NCBI RefSeq assembly: GCF_000382345.1
Contig: NZ_KB908127.1
Location: forward strand, 1-40,456
DNA: 40,456 nucleotides
Direction of reading: 5' to 3'
DNA from: Massilia niastensis DSM 21313
GTDB lineage: Bacteria > Pseudomonadota > Gammaproteobacteria > Burkholderiales > Burkholderiaceae_D
In this document: in pieces, positions 24,694 to 36,550 of the stretch
Position numbering within the stretch: the first letter of the stretch is position 1
Layout of the letters: every line of letters begins with the position of its first letter
The notes under the pieces: generated by a model
What the model saw: only the letters and a program-made list of their open reading frames with translations
What the model was told of the DNA's origin: nothing
Database searches by the model: none
Program-made: the position numbers and the translations under genes

Positions 24694-26381
24694 CGGGCTT
24701 TCTCCAGCAGCTGGATGCGGACGATGCTGATCTTGTTCAGCGGAAGCAAGCCCAGGCGCTGGTCGCCGTTCAGGCGCCGACCCGGTACCCAGCTTCCCCG
24801 GACAAACCGGCCTTCCTCGGTGAAATCCACCTCAGCCAGCTTGCCGTCCCTGGAGAAATCCGCAGTGAAGTCATGCCCGACCAGGAAGAACTCGCCCGGC
24901 TTGCCGGCCAGGACCAGGCCGAACGGACGGGTGTCCGAGAATGACGGGCCATGGGCGGCGTTGACGGTTTCCGCCACCGCGGTGGCGCCCTTCGGCGGAA
25001 TCGGAATGCCTGCGTCGAGCAGCATCTTGGCGGTGGTCGCGGCGGTGCCGCGAACCGTGATCTCGTAGCCGGCCAGGCGTTCCGTCACGGGCCTTGCGTC
25101 GTCGAGCAGCACCGCGCGCACCCGGTCGCTCGCCTGCGCGGCGGTGATCAGCGACGACATCGAGCCCAGCGCGGCGTAGGCCTGCGACAGCTGGTTGCCC
25201 GCGAAGCCATCCTCGACGCCGAACACGGAAAAGCCCAGCGCCTTGTGGCGGCCGATGGCCCAGAAGGCGTTGCCGGTCTGGAAGCGCGCTTCCGGGATGA
25301 AGATCGGGTTGTCGGCGCGGTCGAAATTCGCCAGCGTCCCCTTGACATCGTCGATGTAGATGTCGGGCGCCAGGAAGGCGATCGGCGGCGCGGCGGCTTT
25401 CCAGATGTCCGCCACGCGCGGCACCGGCCCGCCACTGGGATAGTCGCCCGCCTCGGGCTGGCCCGGCTGGGGGCCCAGCCAGGCGTTGACATACAGGGGC
25501 AAGGGCAGGATTTGCGCGGCATCCCGTGCCACGGCGTTGATGAAGCGGCCGTAGGCCCAGGCCATGAACACTTCTTCGGCCTGCCAGTCGGTGCCGAAGA
25601 CCTCGGCCCAGCTTCCCTGCTGGCGGTATTGCTGCCGGCCCCACAGCGCGGCCAGTTCGGGCCGCAGGGTGGCGCGATGGCGCGTCAGGTGGGCCATCAG
25701 CTCGGCGGGTACCTGCGCATCCCAGTGCTGCTGCGCCAGCGCGGAACGATCACGGCTGTCGCCGAGCAGGCCGATCTCGTTGTCGACCTGAAGCATGATG
25801 ACGGTGTGCTCCGGGTCGGTCTTCTTCAGATGGCGCAGCAGGGCGGAGAACGCCTTGCGTTCCGCATCCTGGAGCGCGACCGAAAACGGCGACAGCACAG
25901 GATTGGGCATCGCCCCGGGGTAGGTGAAGCGTTGCGGCTTGGTCGGGCGCAGCAGGGCGCGCGGGAAACGCGCCTGGTCGGCCCGGATCCATCCCGGCGC
26001 ATAGGTCGAACGCGCGTTCTTGAAGGCGCCGAACCAGATCACGACCAGGCGCAGGCCATTGGCGCGGGCGGCGGCCACCTGGCTGTCGAGCGAGCGGAAA
26101 TCGAAGCCGCCTTCACTGGGCTCGACCATGTCCCAGCTGACCGTGCTGACCACCGTATTCAGGTGCATCGCCTTCAGTTTCGGCCAGATCGGGGCCATGT
26201 AGGCTTCCGAGGACGCACTGGAATTGTGCAATTCGCCGGCCAGCATCAGGAACGGCTTGCCGTCGACATGGAGCTGCCTGGTCGAGCCGGTCTCCGTGAG
26301 TCGCGGCAAGGGCGCGGCGCTCGACGGCGACGACGACACGGCCAGCGCCGCAACCAGCATGGCGATACATTTTCTGAACAC
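24690..26381 (-). CDS. GH35 beta-galactosidase-type glycosidase (DUF5597 tail)
   Basis: A 563-aa secreted enzyme. The GH35 TIM barrel has GKPFLMLAGELHNSS, VSWDMVEPSEGGFDF, the acid/base Glu202 in VDNEIG and the nucleophile Glu364 in FIPEARF; a C-terminal beta domain (about 420-563) is of the DUF5597 type. The family releases terminal beta-galactose from glycans. The start is probably GTG at 26381: GGAGA lies 5-6 bases upstream, and it begins directly with a signal peptide MFRKCIAMLVAALAVSSS. An in-frame ATG at 26423 puts 14 extra residues ahead of the signal peptide. It is co-transcribed with the ThuA gene and divergent from the TonB receptor/GH106 pair. Confidence 0.85.
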   Translation of the reverse strand: MFRKCIAMLVAALAVSSSPSSAAPLPRLTETGSTRQLHVDGKPFLMLAGELHNSSASSEAYMAPIWPKLKAMHLNTVVSTVSWDMVEPSEGGFDFRSLDSQVAAARANGLRLVVIWFGAFKNARSTYAPGWIRADQARFPRALLRPTKPQRFTYPGAMPNPVLSPFSVALQDAERKAFSALLRHLKKTDPEHTVIMLQVDNEIGLLGDSRDRSALAQQHWDAQVPAELMAHLTRHRATLRPELAALWGRQQYRQQGSWAEVFGTDWQAEEVFMAWAYGRFINAVARDAAQILPLPLYVNAWLGPQPGQPEAGDYPSGGPVPRVADIWKAAAPPIAFLAPDIYIDDVKGTLANFDRADNPIFIPEARFQTGNAFWAIGRHKALGFSVFGVEDGFAGNQLSQAYAALGSMSSLITAAQASDRVRAVLLDDARPVTERLAGYEITVRGTAATTAKMLLDAGIPIPPKGATAVAETVNAAHGPSFSDTRPFGLVLAGKPGEFFLVGHDFTADFSRDGKLAEVDFTEEGRFVRGSWVPGRRLNGDQRLGLLPLNKISIVRIQLLEKAR

Positions 26382-26669
26382 TGACTTCTCCAATCGAATA
26401 GTCGCTGGGTGCGCGAAGGGCATGCGCGCCCGGGATACAAAAGACCGCGGCCCACCTTCATCAAGCCCCGCGTCTCGCAGGCTTTCCCTGCCGGGTTGAC
26501 GATGGAAGCCGACTGTATTGCATTTGCGCCAAGTGGAGGAGCCGGAATTCCTGATACCCGGGGATCGGAACTGATGATTGGTATGAATCCCTTGTTCGTG
26601 ACTTAATGTCTGCACATCTCGACAATGCGAACAGACCCGGTGACAGGCAGTATTCCCGAGTCCTGCGCC

Positions 26670-26687
26670 GACGCGTCAAAACGCGTC
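26670..26687. promoter_or_regulatory. Dyad GACGCGT-N4-ACGCGTC
   Basis: A perfect 7-bp inverted repeat that also reads as a direct repeat of ACGCGTCA at 10-base spacing (26671-26678, 26681-26688), one helical turn. It is a good shape for a dimeric regulator site. Function is inferred. Confidence 0.4.
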
Positions 26688-26788
26688 ACCTCCACTCACG
26701 AAACTGATTATTTGAGCTTCGCGGCCCGCCTTCGCGAGCGGGAGTGAACCCGTCGACAGCGTCGGCAAAGGCGCGAAAACTCAGCCGC

Positions 26789-26801
26789 TTTCACTCTGAA
26801 A
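26789..26801. promoter_or_regulatory. Dyad TTTCA-CTC-TGAAA
   Basis: A perfect 5-bp arm dyad about 145 bases before the TonB receptor start. The half-sites resemble those used by sugar regulators of the LacI/IclR kind, but the regulator is unknown. Confidence 0.3.
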
Positions 26802-26834
26802 AGGGGCGTGAATCTTCCGCTTTCTGCGCTCCCG

Positions 26835-26847
26835 ACATCGCCGATGT
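26835..26847. promoter_or_regulatory. Dyad ACATCG-C-CGATGT
   Basis: A perfect 13-base palindrome with a central C, about 100 bases before the receptor start. Candidate operator. Confidence 0.35.
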
Positions 26848-26944
26848 ATCAGGATAGCTAATAGCAGATATCGAGATTTCGGCTTTCTCGCGGCATCCCT
26901 GTTTCAGTATGGTTACTCCCACAATAATAGTTAGGGAGACAGGA

Positions 26945-29266
26945 ATGACATGCAAGCTCAAGACCCTGAATGTCATGCTGCTGTCGGTGGGCCTGGCGTC
27001 GCTGCCGGCCACGCTGCTGGCGCAGGAAGCCGCACCGGCTGACAGCGCACCGGAGAGCGCCAAACCGGCGGCGCGCAAGGAGAAGATGCAGGAGGTCGTG
27101 ATCACCGCCTCGCGCCGTTCGGAGCGCCTGCAGGACGTGCCGCTGTCGGTCACCGCGGTCAGCGCCGAGCAACTCGGCAACAGCGGCGTCAAGAGCGTGA
27201 CGGAACTGGGCAGTGCGATGTCGGGCATCAGCTTCGGCAGCAGCCCGAACGACGCGGGCTTCCGCATCCGCGGCGCCGGCCAGATGGGCGGTTTCTCGAG
27301 CGCGGCCGAGACGCCGGTCGGCGTGGTGGTGGACAACGTGGTGTTCGGCCTCGGGCCCGGCGTGGACAGCCTGGGCGACATCGAACGGGTCGAGGTGCTG
27401 AAAGGCCCGCAGGGCACCCAGTTCGGCAAGAACGCCTCGAGCGGCGTGGTGTCGATCACCACCCCGCGCCCGTCCTTCGACCGGATCAAGGGCGATACCT
27501 TCCTGTCCTATGGCAGCGACAACGAAAGCGAAGTGCGCACCACGCTCAACATTCCGCTTGGCCAGACAGTTGCGACGCGCCTGTCGGCCTATCACCGCAA
27601 GTACGACGGCTTCATCGACAACGTGAGCCGCAACGAGACCTGGGGCGGCCAGACCCAGAAGGGCTTCCGCGGCAAGCTGCTGTTCAAGCCATCAAGCAAT
27701 TTCGATGCGCTGCTGATCGCCGACTATTCGAAGAACGACCAGAAAGGCCCGGGCCAGACCTGGACCCTGCGCAATCCGCCTCCCGCGATCACCTCCGGCT
27801 ACCCGTTCAGGGGCGGGCCGCTGGGCGATGTGGTGCCGTCCAGTGCCGTGCTTGGCGGCGACAACCTGGTCTCGTTCGAGGATGCCCCCGGCCATGTGCG
27901 TTTCAAGCGCAGCGGCGTGTCGCTGGAACTGAATTACCAGCTGGGCGGCTACACGCTGACCTCGATCAGCGCCTACCGCACCGACAAGACCGATACCGCG
28001 TTCTCGATCGACGGCACGCCGTACGACATCTTCCGCGGCACCACCCTGACCGACAAGACGCAGACCACGCAGGAGCTGCGCGTCACTTCGCCCAAGGGCG
28101 GCGCGCTGGAATACGTCGCCGGCTACTATTACTACAGGCAGCCGACCGAAACGGAATCCTGGGCCTACCTGCGTCCGGCGCTGCCCTTCGCGCCGGTCCA
28201 CGTCGCCCTCAACAACGGCATCGCCACCTCCAACACCGAATCGGTCAGCAACGCGCTGTTCGCCGACGGCAAGGTGCGCCTGACTGCGAGCGGCGATACC
28301 AAGGCGCTGTTCGGCGTGCGCGTCAACCGCGACGAAGTCGAGGCCAGCAACTTTTCGGTGAGGGATCCCAACTTCCCGGCGCCGGCCGCACCCTACACGC
28401 CGCTGGCACTGCGCACCGGCGACGTGTCCAAGACCGGCACCTCGGGCCGGCTCGGCCTCGAACACCGGCTGGACAAGGATTTCCTGGTGTACGGCACCGC
28501 GGCCACCGGCTTCCTCGGCCCGACGGTGGCATTCTCGGGCCTGACCAGCACCCGTACCGATGTCAAGCCGCAGAAGGTGCGCGACGTGACGCTGGGCTTC
28601 AAGGCGCAGTTCCTGGACCGCTGGGTCACCCTGAACGGCAGCATCTTCCACGACAAGTACACCGACCTGCAGACCGCGGTCTTCGACGGCACCGAATTCC
28701 TGACCGAGAACGCGGGCGGCGCCCGCACCCGCGGCGTCGAACTGGACCTGACCGCGCGCCTCAACAGCCAGTTGCGCCTGCGCGCCTCTGCCACCTATGC
28801 CGATGCCAAGTTCACCGACTACCTGACCGCATGCCCCGGCGCCGCCGATGCATCGATCTGCAGCGGCGCCGTCGTGGGCGGACGCCCGCTGTTCTTCCAG
28901 GCGGCAGGCGAGCAGGTGCCGGGTGCGCCGAAGCTGACCGCGGTGCTGGGCCTGGACTACAGCACCGAGATCGGCGCCGGCCTGTTCGACGCGTCGGTCA
29001 ACTACAACTACCGCTCCAGGACCAGCTACCAGGTCGGCGTGCCGGCCAACTCGCAGGACGCCTACGGCGTGCTGAACCTGGCGGCGCACTACGCGGGCGC
29101 GGACGACCGCTGGCGTCTCGGCGTGTATGTCCGCAACGCCCTCGACAAGCGTTTCCATGCGGCCGTGATCGGCTTGCCGTTCGCCGCGCCGGGCGGCACC
29201 CTGAACTGGGCCACGTATGAAGGCGCCGGCCGCCACGCCGGGGTGACGCTGGAACTGCGTTACTGA
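26945..29266 (+). CDS. TonB-dependent outer-membrane receptor of the glycan locus
   Basis: A 773-aa receptor: signal peptide (cleavage near LLAQ, 26/27), TonB box at about 48-56 (MQEVVITAS), plug domain with FRIRGAGQMGGF and IERVEVLKGPQGTQFGKNASSGV, and a long barrel. It ends in Tyr (LELRY), and a late Cys pair (TACPGAADASICSG) is in the same region as in the receptor at 3943. GGGAGA about 7 bases before the ATG at 26945 sets the start. It is 98 bases upstream of the GH106 gene on the same strand. The neighbouring GH106, GH35 and ThuA genes indicate uptake of a rhamnose/galactose-containing oligosaccharide or glycoside; no SusD-like partner is present, as usual in proteobacteria. Confidence 0.92.
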   Translation: MTCKLKTLNVMLLSVGLASLPATLLAQEAAPADSAPESAKPAARKEKMQEVVITASRRSERLQDVPLSVTAVSAEQLGNSGVKSVTELGSAMSGISFGSSPNDAGFRIRGAGQMGGFSSAAETPVGVVVDNVVFGLGPGVDSLGDIERVEVLKGPQGTQFGKNASSGVVSITTPRPSFDRIKGDTFLSYGSDNESEVRTTLNIPLGQTVATRLSAYHRKYDGFIDNVSRNETWGGQTQKGFRGKLLFKPSSNFDALLIADYSKNDQKGPGQTWTLRNPPPAITSGYPFRGGPLGDVVPSSAVLGGDNLVSFEDAPGHVRFKRSGVSLELNYQLGGYTLTSISAYRTDKTDTAFSIDGTPYDIFRGTTLTDKTQTTQELRVTSPKGGALEYVAGYYYYRQPTETESWAYLRPALPFAPVHVALNNGIATSNTESVSNALFADGKVRLTASGDTKALFGVRVNRDEVEASNFSVRDPNFPAPAAPYTPLALRTGDVSKTGTSGRLGLEHRLDKDFLVYGTAATGFLGPTVAFSGLTSTRTDVKPQKVRDVTLGFKAQFLDRWVTLNGSIFHDKYTDLQTAVFDGTEFLTENAGGARTRGVELDLTARLNSQLRLRASATYADAKFTDYLTACPGAADASICSGAVVGGRPLFFQAAGEQVPGAPKLTAVLGLDYSTEIGAGLFDASVNYNYRSRTSYQVGVPANSQDAYGVLNLAAHYAGADDRWRLGVYVRNALDKRFHAAVIGLPFAAPGGTLNWATYEGAGRHAGVTLELRY

Positions 29267-29278
29267 GGCCGGCCCACG

Positions 29279-29319
29279 CCGCCACCCATGCCGATATCGG
29301 GAATGCGCATGGGTGGCGG
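29279..29319. terminator. Nested inverted repeats between the TonB receptor and GH106
   Basis: CCGCCACCCATG (29279-29290) and CATGGGTGGCGG (29308-29319) are a perfect 12-bp inverted repeat; inside the 17-base loop CCGATATCGG (29291-29300) is itself a 10-base palindrome. It starts 12 bases after the receptor stop and ends 45 bases before the GH106 start. There is no U-tract, so partial termination or differential mRNA stability within one operon is likely. Confidence 0.55.
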
Positions 29320-29364
29320 TGGTACTGTAGAGATATGAACATCGACAATCCAAGAGGAACACCC

Positions 29365-32736
<3,372 letters not shown>

Positions 32737-32748
32737 CATCGGCGGACG

Positions 32749-32780
32749 GAAAGCAGGCTTCCGCAAGGAAGCCCGCTTTC
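32749..32780. terminator. Bidirectional stem-loop between GH106 and the Bug-protein operon
   Basis: GAAAGC-A-GGCTTCC and GGAAGCC-C-GCTTTC pair (13 bp plus one A/C mismatch) around a GCAA loop, which is a stable GNRA tetraloop. It lies 12 bases after the GH106 stop and 17 bases after the end of the convergent six-gene operon, so it probably terminates both. No U-tract. Confidence 0.65.
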
Positions 32781-32797
32781 GAGGTGCAGGACCGCGC

Positions 32798-33790
32798 TCA
32801 CTCCGCGGTGATCTTCAAGTCCCTGACGGACTTGCCCCAGCTCTGCAATTCCCGATCGGTATAGGCAGCCAGTTCCTGGGAGTTCATGTAGACCGCATAC
32901 GCGCCCTGGGCCTCCGCCTTGCTCTTGAAGTCCGCCGTTTGCATGATCCTGCTGATCTCGGTAGTCAGCCTGTCGATGACGGGCTGCGGCGTTCCCTTGG
33001 GCGCATACACGGCGAACCATGAGCTGACGTCGAGCGTCCCGAAGCCCTTGATGGTCGCGGTGGTCGGCACATTGGGCAGGCTGGGCAACGGGACACTGCC
33101 TGTGACGGCAATGGCACGGAGCTTTCCGGTCTTGATATGGCCAAGCAGGGGAGGCGCGGTCGTGAAAGTCATGTCAACATTGCCGCTTAGCAAATCCGTG
33201 ATGGCCGGCCCGGTGCCTTTATAGGGAACGTGGGTGATTGCAATGCCGGTGAGCCGCTTGAGCATTTCCCCGGTAACGTGCTGGAGCGAACCATTCCCCG
33301 ACGATGCGTAGTTCAATTTCCCGGGATGGGCCTTCGCATAGCTGATCAATTCAGGCAGTGTCTTGATCGGGAGATCCGGGCGGACAACGATGACCTGAGG
33401 GGCAACGATGAGGTTGGCGACCGGCGAGAAATCCTTGATCGGGTCGAAGGATCCCTTCATCAGATGCGGGGTAATGACCTGGTACCCCGAGTACTGGACC
33501 AGCAAGGTATGCCCGTCCGGAGTTGCCCGCTTGATTGCCGACGCCGCAATGGCGCCGGAACCGCCCGGGCGGTTGTCGACGACGACCGGTTTTCCCAGGG
33601 CTTTCGAAAGCGGATCGGCAATCATGCGCGCGGCAAGGTCGGTGGTGCCGCCCGGCGCCGATGACACGATGAGTGTGACCGCCTGGGTTGGGTAGGACCC
33701 GTTCTGAGCCTGTGCGCTGCCTGCTGCAACGGCCATCCCCAGCGTGAAGAGTGTGCAGGTGTGCAGCAGTCGAAATGGTGTGGTTTTCAT
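32798..33790 (-). CDS. Bug-type (TctC) tricarboxylate-transport solute-binding protein
   Basis: A 330-aa periplasmic protein with a signal peptide (TCTLFTLGMAVAAGSAQAQ). Bug-family segments are clear: YPTQAVTLIVSSAPGGTTDLAARM, KPVVVDNRPGGSGAIAA, LPELISYAKAHPGKLNYASSGNGS and VPTTATIKGFGTLDVSSWF. Bug proteins bind carboxylates for TctAB transporters, but most betaproteobacterial copies are orphans that may act in sensing. No TctA or TctB gene is here, whereas a DctA symporter is in the same operon, so this one may deliver or sense the same acid. GAGGAGAC precedes the ATG at 33790. It is the last gene of the operon, 77 bases after the dehydrogenase gene. Confidence 0.88.
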   Translation of the reverse strand: MKTTPFRLLHTCTLFTLGMAVAAGSAQAQNGSYPTQAVTLIVSSAPGGTTDLAARMIADPLSKALGKPVVVDNRPGGSGAIAASAIKRATPDGHTLLVQYSGYQVITPHLMKGSFDPIKDFSPVANLIVAPQVIVVRPDLPIKTLPELISYAKAHPGKLNYASSGNGSLQHVTGEMLKRLTGIAITHVPYKGTGPAITDLLSGNVDMTFTTAPPLLGHIKTGKLRAIAVTGSVPLPSLPNVPTTATIKGFGTLDVSSWFAVYAPKGTPQPVIDRLTTEISRIMQTADFKSKAEAQGAYAVYMNSQELAAYTDRELQSWGKSVRDLKITAE

Positions 33791-33867
33791 GGTGTCTCCT
33801 CGCTCATCCAATCATGTTGTCGTGTCTTGCGGCGCGCCGTACGAACGCACCAGCCTCACTGCCGGTA

Positions 33868-34782
33868 CTACAGTTCCTTCTCCACCAGCTGCTCGAGTTT
33901 GCTCGCCAGGCGCGCCTGTGCGTTCTCGCTGGCCCAGGCGACGTGCGGCGTCACCAGCAGGTTCGGCACGCCGCCGGCCAGCAGCGGGTGGTCCGCCGGT
34001 GGCGGCTCCACGTCCAGCACATCGATGGCGGCGCCGGCGATGAGGCCTTCATGCAGGGCGCTCACGAGCGCCGGTGCATCGACCAGCGCGCCCCGGCCGG
34101 TGTTGATGATGACGGCGTCGCGCTTCATCCGCGCCAGCGATTCCTTCCCGATCATGCCGCGCGTGTCGGGAGTCAGGGGCACGTGCAGGGTCAGCACATC
34201 GGCGCGCGCCAGCAGTTGGTCCAGGGGCAGTTCATCGCCGCGGCAGGGCTTGCCGGGGGTCTGGGCAAAGAACACTTCCATGCCCAGTCCGCGCGCCAGC
34301 CGCGCCGCCGCCTCGCCGATCCGGCCCCGGCCAACCACGCCGAACAGGCTGCCGCCGACGTCGCGGATGCGCGGGCCGTTCCAGCAGAAGTGCTCCGATG
34401 CCGTCCAGCGCCCGTCGAGGGCCGCGCTGGCGTAGGTGACGATGTGGCGCCGCAGGGCGAACAGGGTGGCGATCACATGCTCCGCCACCGAGTCCGAGCC
34501 GTAATCGGGCACATTGGCGACCCGGATACCCAATTGCGCCGCGGTGTCCTGGTCGATGTTGTCGGTGCCGGCGGCGGCTACCGCGACCAGGCGCAGTTGT
34601 CTGGCGGCGCGCAGCTCCTCGGCGCCGAGACGGACCTTGTTGGTGATGACGACCGTCGCGTCGCGGATCCGGTCGATGACCGCTGCCTGCGCCGTCGACG
34701 AGTACGCGCTGTACTCGACCGCCGGGTTCTGGAAGCGCAAGGTAGTGGGCAGCGTGGCTGCATCCAGGAATACGACTTTCAT
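33868..34782 (-). CDS. D-2-hydroxyacid dehydrogenase (glycerate dehydrogenase/hydroxypyruvate reductase-like)
   Basis: A 304-aa NAD(P)-dependent enzyme. The coenzyme motif GRGRIG (151-156) lies in the Rossmann domain, and the catalytic Arg230 (INTGRGALVD), Glu259 and His280 (TPHVAWAS) are intact. AAAGTDNID and VPDYGSDSVAEHV are the substrate-side loops; with DYGSDSVAEH and LHVPLTPDT it best resembles glycerate/glyoxylate/hydroxypyruvate reductases. It should interconvert a 2-oxoacid and a D-2-hydroxyacid. GAGGAGA lies 6 bases before the ATG. It sits 33 bases after dctA in the operon. The glycerate 2-kinase gene that starts at 39888 could phosphorylate its product if that is D-glycerate. Confidence 0.85.
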   Translation of the reverse strand: MKVVFLDAATLPTTLRFQNPAVEYSAYSSTAQAAVIDRIRDATVVITNKVRLGAEELRAARQLRLVAVAAAGTDNIDQDTAAQLGIRVANVPDYGSDSVAEHVIATLFALRRHIVTYASAALDGRWTASEHFCWNGPRIRDVGGSLFGVVGRGRIGEAAARLARGLGMEVFFAQTPGKPCRGDELPLDQLLARADVLTLHVPLTPDTRGMIGKESLARMKRDAVIINTGRGALVDAPALVSALHEGLIAGAAIDVLDVEPPPADHPLLAGGVPNLLVTPHVAWASENAQARLASKLEQLVEKEL

Positions 34783-34815
34783 TCAGTTCTCCTCAGTCTG
34801 GAAATGATGGTTGAA

Positions 34816-36117
34816 TCACACGGGGCGGGACAGCTCGCGCCTGAAGGTGGCGTCGTCGAACTGCTTGTCCCACTTCGAGATGACGATGGTGGCGACCCCG
34901 TTGCCGATCACGTTGACCAGTGCGCCGCCCTCGGAAATGAAGCGGTAGACGCCGAGCACCAGCACCAGGCCGGCCACCGGGAAGCCCGGCATCGAACCCA
35001 GGGTTGCGGCCAGTACGATGAAGGCGCCGCCACTGACGCTCGCCGCGCCTTTCGAGGTCAGCAGCAGGATCAGCAGCAAGGTGACCTGCTGTCCCAGCGA
35101 CAGGTAGGTGTCGGTGGCCTGGGCGATGAAGATCGCCAGCACGGTCATGTTGATGCAGCTGCCGTCCAGGTTGAAGGAGTAGCCGGCCGGGATGACCAGG
35201 CCAACGGCGGACTTGTTGCAGCCCAGCCTTTCCAGCTTGGCCATCATGCGCGGCAGCACCGACTCCGACGACGAGGTGCCCAGCACCACCAGCAGCTCTT
35301 CGCGGATATAGCGCAGGAATTTCCAGAGGCTGAAGCCGGCCAGCCTGCAGGTGGTCCCCAGGACCAGCACCACGAACAGCACCGCCGTGAGGTAGTAGGT
35401 GCCGAGCAGCTGGCCATACGCGGCCAGCGAGGACACGCCGTACTTCCCGATGGTGAAGGCGATCGCACCGAAGGCGCCGACCGGCGACAGGTACATGACG
35501 ATGCGCACCATGTTGAAGAAGGTGTGCGCGGTCACGTCGATCACATTCAGCAGCGGCTTGCCGCGTTCGCCCAGCATTTGCAGGCCGAAGGCCATGATGA
35601 TGGAGATGAACAGCACTTGCAGCAGGTCGCCGTCGGCGAAGGCGCCGAACACCGTCTTCGGAATGATGTGGGACAGGAAGCCCACCACGCTCTGGTCGTG
35701 CGCCGCCTTGGTGTAGGAGGAAATCGCAGAAGCGTCCAGCGTCGATGGATCGATGTGCATGCCGACGCCCGGCTTGAGCAGATTGACCATCACCAGGCCC
35801 AGGATCAGCGCCAGGGTGGTCATCACCTCGAAGTAGATGAGTGATTTCGCGCCGATGCGTCCGACTGCCTTGATGTCGCTCATGCTGGCGATGCCGTGCA
35901 CCACGGTGCAGAAGATCAGCGGGGCGACCATCAGCTTGATCAGCGTCAGGAAATTGTCGCCCAGCGGCTTCATGGCCGTGGCGAGCTCCGGGGAGTAATG
36001 GCCAAGCAGGATGCCCAGGGCGACGGCGATCAGGACCTGCACGTACAGGTGCCGATACCACTTCGTGTTGCGCGCCGCCGCCGGCATGGGCATGGCGGTG
36101 TGAGTCAGTGTGTCCAA
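34816..36117 (-). CDS. dctA: C4-dicarboxylate:cation symporter
   Basis: A 433-aa inner-membrane protein of the DAACS family, with the usual eight helices and two re-entrant loops: GTSSSESVLPRMM (hairpin 1), NLDGSCINMTVLAIFIAQ (helix 7) and a late LLTSKGAASVSGGAFIVLA (hairpin 2). It imports succinate, malate, fumarate or related dicarboxylates with protons or Na+. The start is TTG at 36117: AGGAGA lies 8 bases upstream, while the next in-frame ATG (residue 9) has none. Its membership of an operon with a CoA-transferase and an HMG-CoA-lyase-like gene, 40 bases after the VOC gene, suggests a dedicated dicarboxylate rather than general succinate use. Confidence 0.93.
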   Translation of the reverse strand: MDTLTHTAMPMPAAARNTKWYRHLYVQVLIAVALGILLGHYSPELATAMKPLGDNFLTLIKLMVAPLIFCTVVHGIASMSDIKAVGRIGAKSLIYFEVMTTLALILGLVMVNLLKPGVGMHIDPSTLDASAISSYTKAAHDQSVVGFLSHIIPKTVFGAFADGDLLQVLFISIIMAFGLQMLGERGKPLLNVIDVTAHTFFNMVRIVMYLSPVGAFGAIAFTIGKYGVSSLAAYGQLLGTYYLTAVLFVVLVLGTTCRLAGFSLWKFLRYIREELLVVLGTSSSESVLPRMMAKLERLGCNKSAVGLVIPAGYSFNLDGSCINMTVLAIFIAQATDTYLSLGQQVTLLLILLLTSKGAASVSGGAFIVLAATLGSMPGFPVAGLVLVLGVYRFISEGGALVNVIGNGVATIVISKWDKQFDDATFRRELSRPV

Positions 36118-36157
36118 GCGATTGTCTCCTGATTTTATGATGTTGGTGTGGCGCTGG

Positions 36158-36538
36158 TCAGTCGATCATTTCCGAGATCTCGATGAGGTTCAGGTCAGGA
36201 TCGCGGATGTAGATCGACCGGATCCTGCCGGTGGCCCCGGTGCGCTCGACCGGTCCTTCCTTGATGGGCCAGCCGCTGTCGCCCAGGTGACGAATCACCT
36301 CGTCCAGCGGCACCGAGGCGATGAAGCACAGGTCCAGCGCACCCGGTACCGGCAAGTGAGCCTTCGGCTCGAATTCGGCGCCGCGCTGGTGCAGGTTGAT
36401 CTTCTGGTTGCCGAAGCGGAAAGCGATGCGGCCGGCGCCGAAGGTCTCCAGCCGCATGCCCATGACATGCGTGTAGAAATGCTTCGTCGCGTCGATGTCG
36501 GTGCAGGTCAGCACCAGGTGGTCGAGGTGGGAGATCAT
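36158..36538 (-). CDS. VOC-family (glyoxalase/dioxygenase fold) protein
   Basis: A 126-aa single-module VOC protein: LDHLVLTCTDIDATKHFYTHVMGM, KINLHQRG and a closing IYIRDPDLNLIEISE. The metal ligand positions His7, His50 and Glu120 are present, so a metal-dependent isomerase, epimerase or lyase is plausible. Small VOC proteins include methylmalonyl-CoA-epimerase-type enzymes, and a CoA-thioester epimerase would suit this operon; that is an inference. It lies 12 bases after the lyase gene and 40 before dctA. The ATG is at 36538. Confidence 0.82.
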   Translation of the reverse strand: MISHLDHLVLTCTDIDATKHFYTHVMGMRLETFGAGRIAFRFGNQKINLHQRGAEFEPKAHLPVPGALDLCFIASVPLDEVIRHLGDSGWPIKEGPVERTGATGRIRSIYIRDPDLNLIEISEMID

Positions 36539-36550
36539 GGCCGCTCGTCC

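Larger units (their letters stand above)
26382..26944. other. 563-base control region between the GH35 and TonB receptor operons
   Basis: No convincing gene is seen. It is AT-richer than its surroundings in two stretches (about 26510-26600 and 26850-26945), as expected for two divergent promoters. Three perfect dyads cluster in the right half and are listed separately. No regulator gene is encoded at this locus, so the regulator that acts here must lie elsewhere. Confidence 0.5.

Noticed and set aside
26382..26944. Small frames inside the 563-base divergent region
   Set aside because: None has a ribosome site or family resemblance; the region is better read as control DNA.
33751..35844. A plus-strand frame of about 700 codons across the dehydrogenase and DctA genes
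   Set aside because: Composition is His/Gln/Arg/Asp-rich without any domain, and both minus-strand genes there have intact motifs.
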